DNA of 64,000 nucleotides from Rhipidocladum racemiflorum (GCA_036346355.1 CM070580.1:65984854-66048853); one strand, 5' to 3'. Counted from the stretch's first letter, positions 9,701 to 22,321 are shown. The notes: generated by a model not told the origin, from the letters alone. A program made the numbers and translations.

Positions 9701-10980
9701 AGGGACCCATATCTACAAATGATCGTTTTCCATAGAAATTTGACGGCGGCGTCTGCGGTTATCTTTGCGACCGGCTCTGCCTCGATCCAGCGGGAGAAGT
9801 AGTCGATGGCGACAATTACGAACTGAAGGTTTGCCCGGGCTTTAGGAAGCACCCCAACGATATCCATTCCCCACTTGGCGAAGGGCCAGACCGGAGGCAC
9901 TGCATGCAGTTCATTGGGCGGGGCCCTTGTTTGCTTGGTCATCCATTGGCATGCGTGACAGTGACGGACCATTTGCTCAGCATCTTGCAACGCCGAAGGC
10001 CAGTAGAGCCCCATTCGGAATATTTTTCTCACAAGATTCCTGGGGGCCTGGTGTGCTCCGCAATCTCCCTGGTGTGCTTCACGCAAAGCCTGCGTCCCCT
10101 CTTCTCGCAAAATGCAGCGGAGCCATGGAGCGCAAAGGCCGCTGCGGAATAGAAAACCGTTAATGATGGCATACTTCTTCGCTCGCCTTTCGAGGCGTCT
10201 CGCTTGTGCCTCATCATCTGGCAAAACTCCCTCCAGGAGATAGTTGTATATCTCACTCCTCCAGTCCTCACTGGTTGCTCGAGCAATGAGGTTTATCTGG
10301 GAAGGAATGGAGGCGGTGTGAAGTATCTCAAAGAATATTGTCGAAGGTAGGCTTCCTCCGATGGCGGCGATCTTGGCTAGCTCGTCGGCTCGTTCGTTCT
10401 GGGATCTGGGTATTGCATTAATGGTAAACCCGATGAAGCCCTTCTCCATGGTTCGGACCACCTCGACATACTTCTGGAGCTGTTCATCCTTCAGCTGATA
10501 TTCTTTGGCGATATGCCCCTGAATAAGTTTCGAGTCGGTGTACAATATCGCCCTCCTCGCTCCCATGATCGTCGCTTTCCTGAGCCCCAATAAGAGCGCT
10601 TCATATTCGGCTATATTGTTGGTTGAGGGAAATTCCAACCTTGCTGCGAACTCAACTTTTTCTCCGCTGGGCGTCTGTATCACTGCAGCTATTCCCGCTC
10701 CACTCGCTCCCCAAGACCCGTCGGAATTGATGAACCATATCGCTGAGGTTTCGCTATCCTTAGGGACTGGAGAAGTCCATTCCACCATAAAATCGGCGAG
10801 GGCTTGGCTCTTGATTGCAGTGCGAGGTATTATAGTCAGTTCGAAGGGGGCTAGCTCGACCGCCCACTTGCTGATGCGCCCAGTGCTTTCCTTGTTGGAA
10901 AGCATAGATCCAAGAGGATATGTAGTTGGCACTTTGATGTGGCTGGCCTGAAAATAGTGCCGAGCTTTGAGAGGCCACAA
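9688..10980 (-). pseudogene. Second (archaeal-type) RNase H and integrase N-terminal part
   Basis: The ORF opens in the tail of the retroviral-type RNase H connection. It then shows a full second RNase H: FINSDGSWGASGAGIAAVI (first Asp), NNIAEYEALLLGLR (Glu), TDSKL (Asp), ADELAK (Asp). This dual RNase H is a hallmark of the Tat lineage. It is followed by an HHCC zinc finger (REAHQGDCGAH ... CHAC, about 10080-9950) and the first integrase Asp (WGMDIVG, ~9860). The frame is lost at ICRYG near 9700 by a single-base deletion. The upstream join to RT also needs a shift near 10980. Confidence 0.88.
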
Positions 10981-12134
10981 CGAGCATATGCCAACTTTTC
11001 CATTTCTGAGTATCGTAGCTTCGCTCCTTGGAGGGCTTCAGAGACGAAGTAAACTGGCTGTTGTTTAACGCCTTGGGGTCGCACTAGCACAGCACTGACG
11101 GCCCAGGGGCTAGCTGCTAGATATAGCAGAAGCTCCTCACCTTGCTTCGGACTTTGCAGGATAGGGATCTCCATAAGGCTTTGCTTCAAGTCATCGAAGG
11201 CGCGTTGGCACTCCTTTGTCCAGATGAAATTATCATTTGAGTGTAAGGCTTTAAAGACCGGCAAATTTTGCTCCGCAGATTTTGGCAAGAATCGACTGAG
11301 TGCTGCTATCCGCCCTGCCAGCCGTTGTACTTCTTTTAGATTTCTTGGTGGAGCCATGTCTTGGATAGCTCTTATCTTTTCCGGATTCGCTTCTATGCCT
11401 CGTTGAGAGACCAGGAAGCCTAGCAGCTTTCCTGCGTCCACGCCAAAAACACATTTGGATGGGTTGAGCTTCACCTTTCCCTTTATCAAGTTTTTGAAGG
11501 TTTCCCGGAGGTCCCCGACATGGTCTTCTTTCTTTTCGCTTTTGACAATGATATCATCGACAAAGGCTTCCACGTTTCTTCCTAATTGATCGGCGAAGAT
11601 CTTCGTGATGAGCCGCGCGAAGGTAGCACACGCGTTTTTGAGCCCGAAGGGCATCCGCACGAAGCAGTAGGTACCGAAGGGAGTAACAAACGCCGTCTTG
11701 TCTTCGTCTCCTTTCTGCATGTACACCTGGTGATAGCCAGAGTATGCGTCAAGGAAGCTCATCCTTTCTGACCCGGAGGTTGAGTCGACCAGCTGGTCGA
11801 TGTGGGGCAGGGGGAAGTCATCTTTTGGGCATGCTTTGTTTAAGTCAGTGAAGTCGATGCACATCCTCCACGCCCCGCTGGCTTTCCTGACTAGGACGAT
11901 GTTGGCCAACCACTCCGGGTATCGGACTTCACGGATGATTCCCGCCTGGAGAAGTTTGGTCACCTCCGCCTTCGCGGCTTCTTGTCTTTCTACAGCAAGT
12001 TTTCTCAGTTTTTGCTTCTTAGGCTTCGCATTTGGGTTAATAGCGAGGACATGTTCGATAGTTTCTCTCGGGACTCCAGGAAGGTCTTCGGGCCCCCATG
12101 CGAACACGGTTTCATATTCCTGGAGGAGCATCAA
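10851..12134 (-). pseudogene. Reverse transcriptase and first RNase H
   Basis: Open 427-codon frame. RT landmarks in order: WRMCIDFTDLNKACPKD, SFLDAYSGYHQV (first catalytic Asp), TPFGTYCFVRMPFGLKNA, FVDDIIVKS (catalytic Asp pair), LLGFLVSQRGIEANPEKI. A gypsy-type RNase H start follows (LYLAASPWAVSAVLVR ... PVYFVSEAL). The RT active site is intact, so this is the best preserved domain. The ORF is offset from protease upstream (shift near 12140) and from the second RNase H (shift near 10980), so no full polyprotein can be made. Confidence 0.9.
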
Positions 12135-12610
12135 GATCGCCGCTTTTCCTCCTCGGGGGGCAACATGGTGCCGAGGATCACTGTCTTACTGCTTCCTGGC
12201 CTGAGTGATACCCGTTGGGTTTCTCCCTGAGGCTGTGGTTTAGGGAGCCATCGGCTACGATTCATGGGTACAACGGGGTCCAGCTCCGTGGTGCAGATGT
12301 GCTTGACTTGAGGTGGGTTCTCCATGTCTATCTTCCTTGCCAAGGCTTGATCTCCTCGCACCGTGACGACACCATCTGCGGAGGGAATCTTCATACATAA
12401 GAACCCGTGATGAATTATGGCCCCCATGGTCGTCAACGAGCCCCTGCCCAGGATCGCATTGTATTGAAACGGCATGTCTACCACGTCGAATGTGACACAA
12501 CTCATGACGCTGGCTTGTGGCATCGCGAATGTGACTTCTAGCTCTAATTGCCCCAGGGTGTTGACCATGCTTCCTCCAAAACCCATCAGCGGCACTTCCG
12601 ATTTTTTCAA
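12131..12610 (-). pseudogene. Protease C-terminal part and linker to RT
   Basis: This continues the aspartic protease fold after a frameshift near 12610. It includes the FQYNAILGRGSLTTM segment typical of gypsy proteases (the conserved ILG-R/G strand), then a linker that ends before RT. The open frame technically begins at 12793, but its part before ~12610 is a shadow of the gag-pro frame. Confidence 0.75.
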
Positions 12611-14280
12611 TCGTCTTGTGGAATCATCATTTGCCGGAAAGCCTTCATGGACAGAATGTCCGCCGCACTTCCCCCATCTATCAATATGCGACGTACTTCG
12701 CAATCGGCGATTATGGCAGTTACTACTAAGGAATCTTGATGCAGGAAGTGCACCCCCGTGGCATCCTCCTGTGTGAAGGTGATTGGCTCGCACTTTACCG
12801 GAGGAGGGGTAGCGGGGGTAATTGCAATGTGCTTAATTTGCCGGGCATAAGCCTTCCTCTGCCTTTTCGACGAGAGATGTGACGAGGAGCCCCCCGCAAT
12901 GACGTTGATAATGCGACAGAGATGGTTTATCCCTACTCGAGGAAGGGGGTGTTGTCGTCCGACTGAGGGTGCTTCCGGCGGTGTAGGATGCGTCTCGACT
13001 TCTCTTTGTTTGGCCTCGAAACGCCGATATCCGTTAATCACTTTGCACTGGGTGGTACCATGGGTGATATTTTCTCCGTGATATTCACAAAAGTACCGCC
13101 GGGGCTCTGTCCCTTCCCTCTTGTTAACTCGGCTTCCCTCATCTTGCCTTCCTCGGCTTGGGGGTGGCCCTCGTCTCTGTTGCTCCGCTTGCCTGTCGCC
13201 CATGATTTGCCGATTTCTTGGTTCATCAATGTGGTGAATTCTCCTCCTTTCGTCTCTTCTTCCGGGCTCTGGGTATCGTTCCTTCGTTTTAGCGTTGGGT
13301 GGGGGGTCCTTCCCTCGCCCTCTCTTGCGCGGGACGAATTCTTGATTCTCTTGCTGGGGCCCGTCTTCTCTTCGGAGGTTGTCTTCCTCCGCTCGTGCGT
13401 ATTCCCTCATCTTCGCAAAGAGTTCTTCCACCGTACGTACCTCTTTGCGAGCGAGCCTTTCTGCCAATGGTCCCCTGCGCAGGCCACAACGTGCCGCATT
13501 GATGATAGTGGTGTCGCTTACACCTCGTATTTGGCATTTAACCCGGGAGAAGCGTTGGAAGTAACTCTTAAGGGTTTCTCCTTCACGTTGTCTGACCGCG
13601 AATAGGTCACTTTCCTCTTTCATTCCGTCGAAGTTGCCCTGGAAGTTGCCTTCAAGCTTGCGGCGGAGTTGCGACCAACAGGTGATCGACCGAGGCTCCA
13701 GCGAAGAGTACCAGGATAGGGCTATGCCTTCAAGTGCCAGAAGGAGCCCCTTCGCCTTGATATCATCGTCTCCTCCTGCGGCCTCAATCGCCGTGTCGTA
13801 GATGCGGAGGAACTCCCTTGGATCTGTCCGGCCATCATACGGCTTAACGGTGGGGAATTTGAAGCTTCCCGGGGAGGGCCATTTTTTAGCCCGTAGACGG
13901 GTGCTGAAGGGGTTTGGGTCATTGTCCTCCCTATGTAGCATCGTAACCGCTGGGGATAGCACTTCGCGGCTCGGGCTTTCATCTTGTGACTTGTATCGCT
14001 CCCCCTCTTGTCGTCCTTGCAGGCGCTTCAACTCTGTCATGAGCTGTTCGTTAGCCTCCATCAGCGCCCGCACGTTGGGGTCAAGCTCCCCCTGAACCCC
14101 GGTCCCTTCTCCGTGGGTCTCTTCGTTCCCATGGATCTCTTGGTGACGGGTCGGATGTGTCGACGCTTCTGCCACATCTCCTCCTGGTGTCAAAATCGTT
14201 CGGCCTGTCGCCGAAGGCCGTCGTTTGGGGGCTCGCTTGCGCACGACTGCCGGGGTTTGCGGAGGTAGAGTCCCCACCAT
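12607..14280 (-). pseudogene. Gag and protease N-terminal part
   Basis: A 557-codon frame from an ATG at 14280. Residues ~130-230 are a Retrotrans_gag (PF03732) domain (KFPTVKPYDGRTDPREFLR ... ALSWYSSLEPRSI). A basic Arg/Glu-rich region and a zinc-knuckle-like C-EYHGENITHGTTQ-C follow. The frame runs directly into the protease active site ILIDGGSAADIL with its catalytic Asp. It stops at 12607 after a shift, so gag itself is uninterrupted and could still be translated if the LTR were active. Gag forms the virus-like particle that encloses the RNA. Confidence 0.9.
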
Positions 14281-14499
14281 GTCTCGGGCTTCCGTTGCGG
14301 TTGGCAGTCGCGTCTCGTCATCCAGAAGTCGAGGTGGGTCTCCGGATTGACTCCTCCCGAGTCGTCTTGACTCTTATGCTCCTGCCGTTGTTGCCGCCCC
14401 CTTGGATCCTGTCGCCTTTCCCTTCTTTGGTGGCATGGCTACAGAAAACTTACCCTTAGTCTTGATCCACGAGCGGTGGTTTCACCTTGCGGTTTGGGT

Positions 14500-14517
14500 T
14501 CCCCACGGACGGCGCCA
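14500..14517 (-). other. Primer-binding site of Tat element
   Basis: One base inside the 5' LTR, the minus strand reads TGGCGCCGTCCGTGGGG. TGGCGCC pairs with a tRNA 3' end GGCGCCA (as in plant tRNA-Asp), a start used by Tat/Athila-type elements. The complementarity beyond nine bases is imperfect. Confidence 0.7.
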
Positions 14518-14518
14518 G

Positions 14519-15138
14519 TGTGGTGGCATTGAGCCACCGGGGTCTCTCTTTCTCCTTTCTTTGAGAGATTGTTTCTTGTTTTCTTGGGGAACCTCTCTCT
14601 TCTCTTTCTTCTTTCTCCTTTTTATAGGGCAGGCTTGGGGACATGCACGTATTGGTCGGCCTTCTTTTTCCTTCCTGTTTCTTGCCAAGGACTAACTTGA
14701 CTTTTCCTTGAGTCACGTCCCACCTGTATTGGGTGTTTTGGCCCTCTACCTGTACACCTTTCGTAGGGGTTCAACGGGAATTTCGCTTATGTTAGGATTT
14801 CAGATTAACCCGACACGTCCTTGCGTACTCGGGAGGGGTTGTTGGGGGTGTCAGACCTTGGTGGTTCGCGCTATGTTTGCGCCAGAAGGAGACATGGCCG
14901 GGGGGAATTTCCTCCGTTTTCCTCCCTCGCTATGGAGGGAAACTTCCCCTCGTCGCGGGGGGGGGGGGGCGGTCTTTATCCTTTTCCACCTTTTACTGGG
15001 GAATGGTCTCCTAGGGTATGAACTCATTGCTTCGCCGAGGGAAGAGATTGACGATCATAGACCCATTCATGTGGGCCACCAGGTGCGGGAGCCTCGCTTC
15101 GCTGGTCGAAGGGAGGTGAGTCTGTTCGGTCCACAACA
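14519..15138 (-). repeat. 5' LTR of Tat element
   Basis: 620 bp, near-identical to 3678-4295. Differences by eye are about 11 substitutions (mostly transitions) plus a length change in a G run near 14957-14970. Confidence 0.93.
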
Positions 15139-15143
15139 ATACG
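15139..15143. repeat. Target-site duplication ATACG (right)
   Basis: Matches 3673-3677. Confidence 0.9.
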
Positions 15144-15535
15144 GTCATGGCTTTGCACGAGCATGACAGCCCCCTCCACCTCCTCTGACTTCGGCACTGC
15201 CCTCCCCTCTCCTTCATTCCTGTCTCTAGATCTAGCGTAAGTGGTGATGCAGTGCTTCACCATTAGCCCAGATCTAGCAATGGGAGGCAACAGCTTGACC
15301 CAAGAAACACGATCAGGTGGCAACGAGGCTCAAGCTCAAGCCTGAGTCAAGGAAGAGAGGGAGATGGAGGCCTGGCGTAGAGCTCGAGCACGGATTTAGC
15401 GGCAGGCGATATCATTTGGCTCCATGGCAGCATCGGTAGTCAAAACCGAAGCTAGAGAAGAGGGTGTGTCGGTAGCAGATGGTGTGGGGTGGCCCTCAGC
15501 AACGTGGTAAACCATCGTAGCCAGGTAAGCTCACA
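15144..15535. other. Unassigned flanking DNA
   Basis: Mixed-composition sequence without a supported gene or known repeat. Confidence 0.4.
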
Positions 15536-16042
15536 GAAACTTTTTGAAAAACATGTTCGAAACTTCTTGAAACTTTTGTTTCAAACTTGGTGAAACTTCT
15601 TGAAATGTCTTGAAACTTTTGGTTGAAACTTGAGTTCCAAAATTTGAAACTCGTTAAAACTTTGGCTTGGAATCTTCTAGAAACATGTGAAACTCATCAA
15701 AACATGAGACTTTTCAAACGTTCTCTTGAAACTTGCCGAAACACACATGTCGCTTATTGAAACTTACCGAAACACAAATAAAACTTGCTAAAACATCTAA
15801 AACACATATATAATTTGCTTAAACTTACCGAAATACGAATGAATATTGTTGGAAACTTCTTTTGAAACTTGCCGAAACATGTATAAAACATGAAACTTGC
15901 TGAAACTTCTTTGAAACTTACCGATGAATAATGAACTTTGCTTGGAAGTTTCCTAAATATGGATGAAACTTGCGAAACATAGAGGAAACTAATTGGTTGA
16001 AACTTGTTAACTATATAGAACTTTAATGAAACTTAGCGAAAC
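15536..16042. repeat. Degenerate GAAACTT microrepeat tract
   Basis: Some 500 bp are built mainly from variants of GAAACTT(G/C)(C/T)TGAAAC at irregular 10-25 bp spacing. Similar motifs dominate throughout. There is no ORF. Confidence 0.75.
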
Positions 16043-17110
16043 TAACGGTATTCCGTCCTTTAATAAAATCAGCTTTCTAGCTTGGTACCACTTTCCATGC
16101 TTTCTAGTTTAGCAGGATCAGGATGCATTACATTATTACCATTTGTATGTCTTAATTAAAGTTTGAGCTTTTCACTTAAATAAGTTTACACAAAATAAGA
16201 AAGAAAATTTCATCTTAATTAACTATAGTCACTCTGTTCTTAAGTACAAGTGAAACTACTACCTTAGAAATATTACTACCATATATGTACCATTATACGA
16301 TTTTAAAATGACTTTTAACCATTTTATCCTTTCAGTTGATCTTACGATGCTCTCACCCTATATCCAAATAATTTTTATATTCATCAGTGAAGTTAAGTTG
16401 GTACAGATACACATATATATATAATTTAATTTGGCTACAATTTCTAGCTGATGTCCTAGCTAGATGTGCCAGTGTGCATATAATGAATTAAGAAAGGGAT
16501 TTGATAAACATCATCCATATGTTTTTGTTTGCTGAAATCATCCAGATATGAGAGCATTGATCATTGTTGAGTTTCAGAAATATTGATTACATCTGATCCT
16601 ATGATTTGATCTAACGGTTAAATTTTTAATTTTACAGTCCAAAATTTAGATGTTATTTAAAACAAAAACATTCGAGAGATGCCTATACACTCCCGGAAAG
16701 AAAACAAAGACCACGTCTACTAACAATAGGATGACGATGCTATGGGGATTAGAGTGTTCTTGGTTGCTACGCACAGTTCAATTTCTTTCCATTCCATTCA
16801 GGTTATCTACGTGGCAGGATATATTTGTCTAAACAAACCCTTGCACCATATTGGCAATTTTTCATGCATGCTAATATTTGACATCAATAACAATGCACAT
16901 ATATGGAGAGGATTAGATTTACGTGCATCCTCTTCTTGATCAACACAACTGTTGCTTGACAAAATATCTTTGACAGCAGCCTGTCCGGTGTGTATATACA
17001 CGTAGCCATCAGTCTTTATTCTTTAGACTTTAAGCAGTTACCCAGCAATTTGGAACCATGAAATTTCTTTAACTACAGAAATCACCTTAAATAAATAAAT
17101 TATATACATA

Positions 17111-17111
<1 letters not shown>
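16043..17111. other. AT-rich intergenic DNA
   Basis: No supported feature. Confidence 0.4.

Positions 17112-17171
<60 letters not shown>
17112..17171. repeat. (TA)n microsatellite
   Basis: About 30 uninterrupted TA units. Confidence 0.95.
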
Positions 17172-17173
<2 letters not shown>

Positions 17174-17177
17174 TTTC

Positions 17178-17350
17178 TTAAAGGGCGTGGCATACCGGTG
17201 CCCACAGGCCAACCACGTTGGATTTTTTGCGGAAATTCCAATTGAGTTTTTTTTTGCAGACAAGCCCTCAGGTTGTGAGAATTTACAAACGATGTCCTGC
17301 GTCGGCAATTTTACACGAAAGCCCCCAATATTTACGAAGACGTGTATGCT
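17178..17350. repeat. First copy of a local direct repeat
   Basis: AAAGGGCGTGGCAT-CC and the following ~60 bp recur at 21615-21680. The 'GGCAATTTT-CAC-AAAGCCC' segment at ~17308 recurs at 21534. The long solo LTR separates the copies. Confidence 0.6.
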
Positions 17351-20300
17351 TGTAACGCCCTAGTTTTCGCTTTTCGGAGAAAATCTAATTAAATTATTTA
17401 AATTCAAAAATTTGGAGTTTCATTGGTGTTTATATTAACCTGGCATCCATTCCCCTCCAAAATCGGGAATTAATTCCCCTCCGGTCGAAAAATCGAATTT
17501 CTAAATTCCCGCCGGTACCCGAAATTTCACCCGAGTCCAAAAATGTTCCAAAAATCCCCAAACTACTTCTAAAATGTTCCAAATATTCCAAAAGGATTTT
17601 AGGAATCATTCCCCGGATTTTTGGACCTTCGTTCCTATTTTATCTCGCGCGGCTTTTGTTTAATGCCTGCGATCCGCGCCCGAATATTCAATTCCACAAA
17701 AATCATCCAAATTCCGCGGAACCAATTTTATTGGGTCCCAAATAATCTAAAATGGTTCTAGGAATATTTCCGGAATTTTTAGACCATTTTTTCTTATTTT
17801 TCTCTAGAGCGACTTGTTTACGTAAAGGAGGACCAATGGAGGCTTGCCACGTGTAAGTGAATAGTCACCTTTCTTCAACCTCCAGCCAACTCAACGTAAC
17901 AGAGAGCTCTCAAGTGCAATAATGGCTAGGGCAATCTTCCAATGCTCATAACTCCACCAAATTAACTCCAAAACACGAACGGTCGGTTGCGTTGGATCCG
18001 CAACGGCGAGCTCTTGCCATTCCCCACCTCGGTGCGCCATCAATCTCGCCGGAAACGGCCGCAATCAAGAAAAACCGAAAACAGTTCAAATGCTAATAAC
18101 TCATCCGTTTCTCGTCCAAACGCCGCACCATCACCTCCATCCTCTTCGTATAAGTATCCCGGTTCCGGGAGTATGCTTCCCTTTCTCTCTACTCCACGCA
18201 TTTGCCCGTGAGATCAAGAAAACCGACGGTGTGTCACACTTTTTCGGTGTTCTTCGAGTTCGTGCTCATATCTTCTTCTCCGGTTTGATCAAGAGTTGGC
18301 GACGAATTTCGAGTTTTTGTTCGTTCGGCCGGAGCTCCGTTCATCACGAAATTCATCATCTCCGGTGAGAACCAACTCAATTCCTTCCTCCTATGAGTCC
18401 CTAAGGATGTTATCTAGAGAATCCATGATTTTATTTGATCCAAATCCATGCAAAAATGGGACAAAAATCCATTTTTTTGGAAGCAAAAGAGGGCTCTGCA
18501 ATTTTGGTTCAGTTCTGGAACCAATTCTCTCGCGATTTACTGTAGAAAATAGTAACTTTTCTCTTTTTCTTGATTTTCCATCATTTTCTAACTTCGAACG
18601 CTTATAACTTTTGCGTCCGAACTCCGATTGACTCCGTTCAAGTTTCTAAATTCATCTAAAATCAAGATCTACCTGCCAGTACTACTTTTGTAATTTTTGG
18701 ATTTTATTTATTTTCTGTTATTTATTTATTGCCCCGTTTTACGCGTAGTCGACGATTCCGCCGAGTCCGCCGACCCCGCCGCCGGGCTTCAAAGAGTTCA
18801 ACCTTCTCGCTGTGACCGAGGCAAGTCTCCTTGACGCATGTTGATCCTATGATTTATAAATGTTTTACACTGTTTTATAAATTGCATTGCTATTTACCTA
18901 AAATGATGATGTCAAACGTTAGTCATTAGTTATACCTGTTGCGTATACCTCCTTGATGTTGTTGTCCGTAATCCTTTGTCGCCTTAGGACAGTGATCCAC
19001 CATATTAAATATTTTTGATAAAATATTCTTTAATTAGGGGAAAAGACTATTTGGCAGATATTTTTGATGGATCAAATAGTATTGAATGCAAATTGGAGTT
19101 AGATTACTATTAGTGATGATGTGGGTGAAGTAGTTATGAAATTGATCTATGATTGGTGATTAGTTGAATTACTAAGGAGTTGGATTGTGATAGTGGTTCG
19201 TCATATAACATGTGTGGGTTCGGAGAATATTGGAAGATGTATGATATCCAGAGTAATAGTCGGTAGAAGTAAATAATATTGGGAGGCATACTTGTGGATC
19301 AAATAGAATAAGTGATGAATTATATTTCGGTGGATTTTAACAAGAATACTATGTGATAATCATTTATGAAGATTGTGAATAATCCAGAATGTTTGGTGGT
19401 TTAGTGAATGATAATATTACGTATTCTTGGTGGATTAAAGTAGATGAATTAGAGGTGATGATGTGAAGTATTAAATACATGACGTTATGAAGTGCTATCG
19501 GTGGATTGTAGCCTAAATGATTAGAGTTGATGTTGTGAAGTATTCTCGATGATTTAGTCAATGATATTATCAAATATATTCAATGGATTAAGTGAATATT
19601 ATTGAGAATTGTACTCGGTGGTTTAGTAGATGATTTTGTGAAGTATGGTTTTGCAATAATCATTTATGTGGGATTATGAATAATGTGGATTAGGTGTGAT
19701 TTGTTTAGTTAACTTGGTGTCATTGTTTAGGGAAACAGCTATAGGCAATGAATCAATGAAATCTTGGATTTGTAGAATCTTTCATGAAATATGCTCGGGG
19801 ATGAGATTATGAATTATTCTCGGTGGATCAAGTAGATTAAAAGATTAATCGATGTGTGGATGATGGGTGATCAATAAAGAAGACTTATATTTTGAGGAGA
19901 TTGTTTCATATACAATGATGTCAGTAGCTTAGCATGATTTTGGAGTTATGATGGCACATGGTATAGATTTTACTTGTTGAAGTACTAAATTGGATTGGAT
20001 TATATAGTGCCATGATAATAATGGGGGAATCTTGGTGGTCTCATGAATTTTGGAGATGATAGAACTGATTATCATAATTTTTATCAAACACTGATATTTG
20101 TATTTTATAAAATAAACTATTGGTGGAATAGAATAGTACGGTAGAAATGCTTAGCCTCGCTGTCGGTCAATATTCACCTATGGGTGGGACTTTCAATTAT
20201 CTCTTGAAAATTTGTATTGGAAGTTATAGGCAAGGAGTATTGCCAATGGTTTACAAAATAAAAATAAAATGGAAAATGGTTTGGACTTGGGCGGAAATGG

Positions 20301-21528
20301 TTGTTTGGCGGGAGCGGATAGAGAAATGATCTGGGTTTGTGCAAGTACCGCCCCAAGTCAATTAAGGACCGACGCTTATGACTGTCTCCATTCTAAGCAT
20401 TACCGTAGAACCACATGTCTATCATGGTACGACCTGGCTGAATAATTTGTAGAAACCTAACTTAGACTCACCACTCGGTTGTTGTGTGAGAGCCGGAAAG
20501 AGGCATTGTTGTTGTTGTTTTTCTCACACGGCGCAAGAGGGGGCTTCTGTACTGGGTGGATAGAACCCTAACAGCAGTGAAACCTCAGCGGGTGGGTCAG
20601 GTTAGGTAGATACATTGTAAAGGCCTTGTCATGATATCCCTGCCGGCACACCTAAGGAAGTGTGTTAATCGCGTGGCATCAAGGGAATATCATGTCTTGT
20701 GGGTAAAGTTGTACACCTCTGCAGAGTTAAAACTATTCGAATAGCCGTGCCTACGGTCAAAGGCAAAGCTTGCTGAATGCTTTCATACTGGTAGACTTTG
20801 GTTTTTGGTTTCAAACTAAACAATGTTTTGTTTTGGGATCCGGGAGCGGTTAGAACTCTCGGGTGTGCTTCTGGCGGCTAAAGCCAGGTAGGTGGAAGGA
20901 ACCTGATTTTGTGAACCATGGCGAATGAGCCATGTGATTGGATGGAACCCTGATTTTGTTGGAATGTGGCGGATAGAGCCTGTATATTAGTGAGTGGTGG
21001 TTAGAACCTTCACTACAATATTACATAATTCAATTATTAAAAAGAATTGCTCAATTATGCTTTGTGAAAATTATTATCAAGTATGTTTTGTTGAAACTTG
21101 GCTTTGTGCAAAAGAACCATATTAAGCCATTCTTGGATAGCCTACATTATGCATAATTTCCCAGACTTGCTGAGTACTTTATGTACTCACGTGCTACATT
21201 CCAATCCTCTCTCAGAAGTGAAAGAAGCTGTTCAAGATGTCCAACGACTAGGTCGCGTTCTCCACTCAATTGCCTGTGGGCATTTGGATGGGTCGCTTGG
21301 TGTTTTCGTCTTCCGCTGCAGTGGTTCAAGTTGTTCTGCCTGTTTAGGCCGTAATGGTAAACCTTGACCTTAAGGTCTTTGCTTTTATTTGGTATTATTC
21401 TTACTTAATTATATGTATTCGTGATATGGTTGTTGATTCATCACTTTTGACTGTGTGTACTAGCTACTGATCTGGGACTAGTACAGAAATACACAGAGGA
21501 CTTCGGATAGCCGATCCGGGGGCCTACA
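17351..21528 (+). mobile_element. 4.18-kb solo LTR, long-LTR gypsy type
   Basis: Starts TGTAACGCCC, ends GGGGGCCTACA and is flanked by ATGCT on both sides (17346-17350, 21529-21533). No PBS or coding domain is inside, so it is a single LTR left by LTR-LTR recombination. An internal block (GTGGGTAAAGTTGTACACCTC, ~20700) and the 3' end (GGACTAGTACAGAAATACAC) are shared with the inverted LTR at 37871-41519. Great length and the TGTAAC start suggest a Tekay/Del-like chromovirus, which is inference. Confidence 0.85.
19050..19870 (+). repeat. Degenerate ~70-bp repeats inside the long LTR
   Basis: Variants of 'gaagTATTCTCGGTGGATTAAGTAGATGA' recur about ten times at uneven spacing (e.g. ~19270, 19420, 19495, 19540, 19610, 19810). 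Confidence 0.5.
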
Positions 21529-21689
21529 ATGCTGGCAATTTTCCACAAAAGCCCTTAGGTTCTGAGAAGTTATGCAAGAAGTGAAGTTAAGCAAGAAGTC
21601 CTAGGCCAGTTCTTAAAGGGCGTGGCATCCCAGTGCCCAGAGGCCAGCCACATTGGATTTTTTTTTTGCAGAAATCCCATTGACTTTGA

Positions 21690-21890
21690 TGACCTCCCTC
21701 ATCTGTGTCTGTTCCCACACAGAACCGACTTTGATGAACCCACTCATCTGTGTCGGTTACATATTGGAACCGACACAGATGATTAGGGTCATCACAGTCA
21801 GTTCTCACCTAAAACCGACTATGATGACCCACATCATCACAATTAGTTCTCACCTAGAACTGATTGTGATGACTATATTTCTATACACCA
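21690..21890. repeat. CACTA-1 subterminal repeats, left end
   Basis: CTCATCTGTGTCGGTT, AACCGACACAGATGA and TCATCACAGTCAGTTCTCACC recur in both orientations, matching the right end family. Confidence 0.8.
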
Positions 21891-22321
21891 TCCGAAAACA
21901 GCCCCAACTTCATAATATCACAATACAAATCATAGTACACATACATTCGCAATATGATAATATCACAGAATATTCATAATACTTATACATAGCACATAAT
22001 AGTCACATTCACAGTACACACATCACATTCCCAACACAACCATATCACATTCACAGTACACGTCACATTCATATGATATAATATTGTTTACAATATATAT
22101 ATGGACTAGTAGGAGGCTTTGTCGTCTCTATACCTACCGTCCTCCGCTATAACCTCTGTCTAGTACCACATGCATATGTGGTCTCGTAGCTTATTGAGAT
22201 CTACATTGTCTAGGCTCTGACGGGGGATATTGAGTTTTTGCAAAATAGAAAGTAGTGTACTAATTTCAGTTATAAAATAAGTATGTCAAAGGCTGAGCTT
22301 ATTATGCATGCACATATATAC

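Larger units (their letters stand above)
3678..15138 (-). mobile_element. Complete Tat-lineage Ty3/gypsy retrotransposon
   Basis: Two near-identical LTRs bound an 11.46-kb element with a 5-bp duplication ATACG on each side (3673-3677, 15139-15143). Read on the minus strand the order is LTR, PBS, gag, protease, RT, RNase H, a second RNase H, integrase, an opposite-strand region, polypurine tract, LTR. The RT-before-integrase order defines Ty3/gypsy. The extra RNase H domain and the antisense ORF between pol and the 3' LTR are Tat/Retand traits. Pol has at least six frameshifts and integrase lacks a catalytic Asp, so the copy is not autonomous. By eye the LTRs differ at about 11 of ~618 positions, which indicates a fairly recent insertion. 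Confidence 0.93.

Noticed and set aside
21098..21367. 89-codon ORF near the end of the long solo LTR
   Set aside because: Entirely within the LTR; composition not protein-like and no family recognised.
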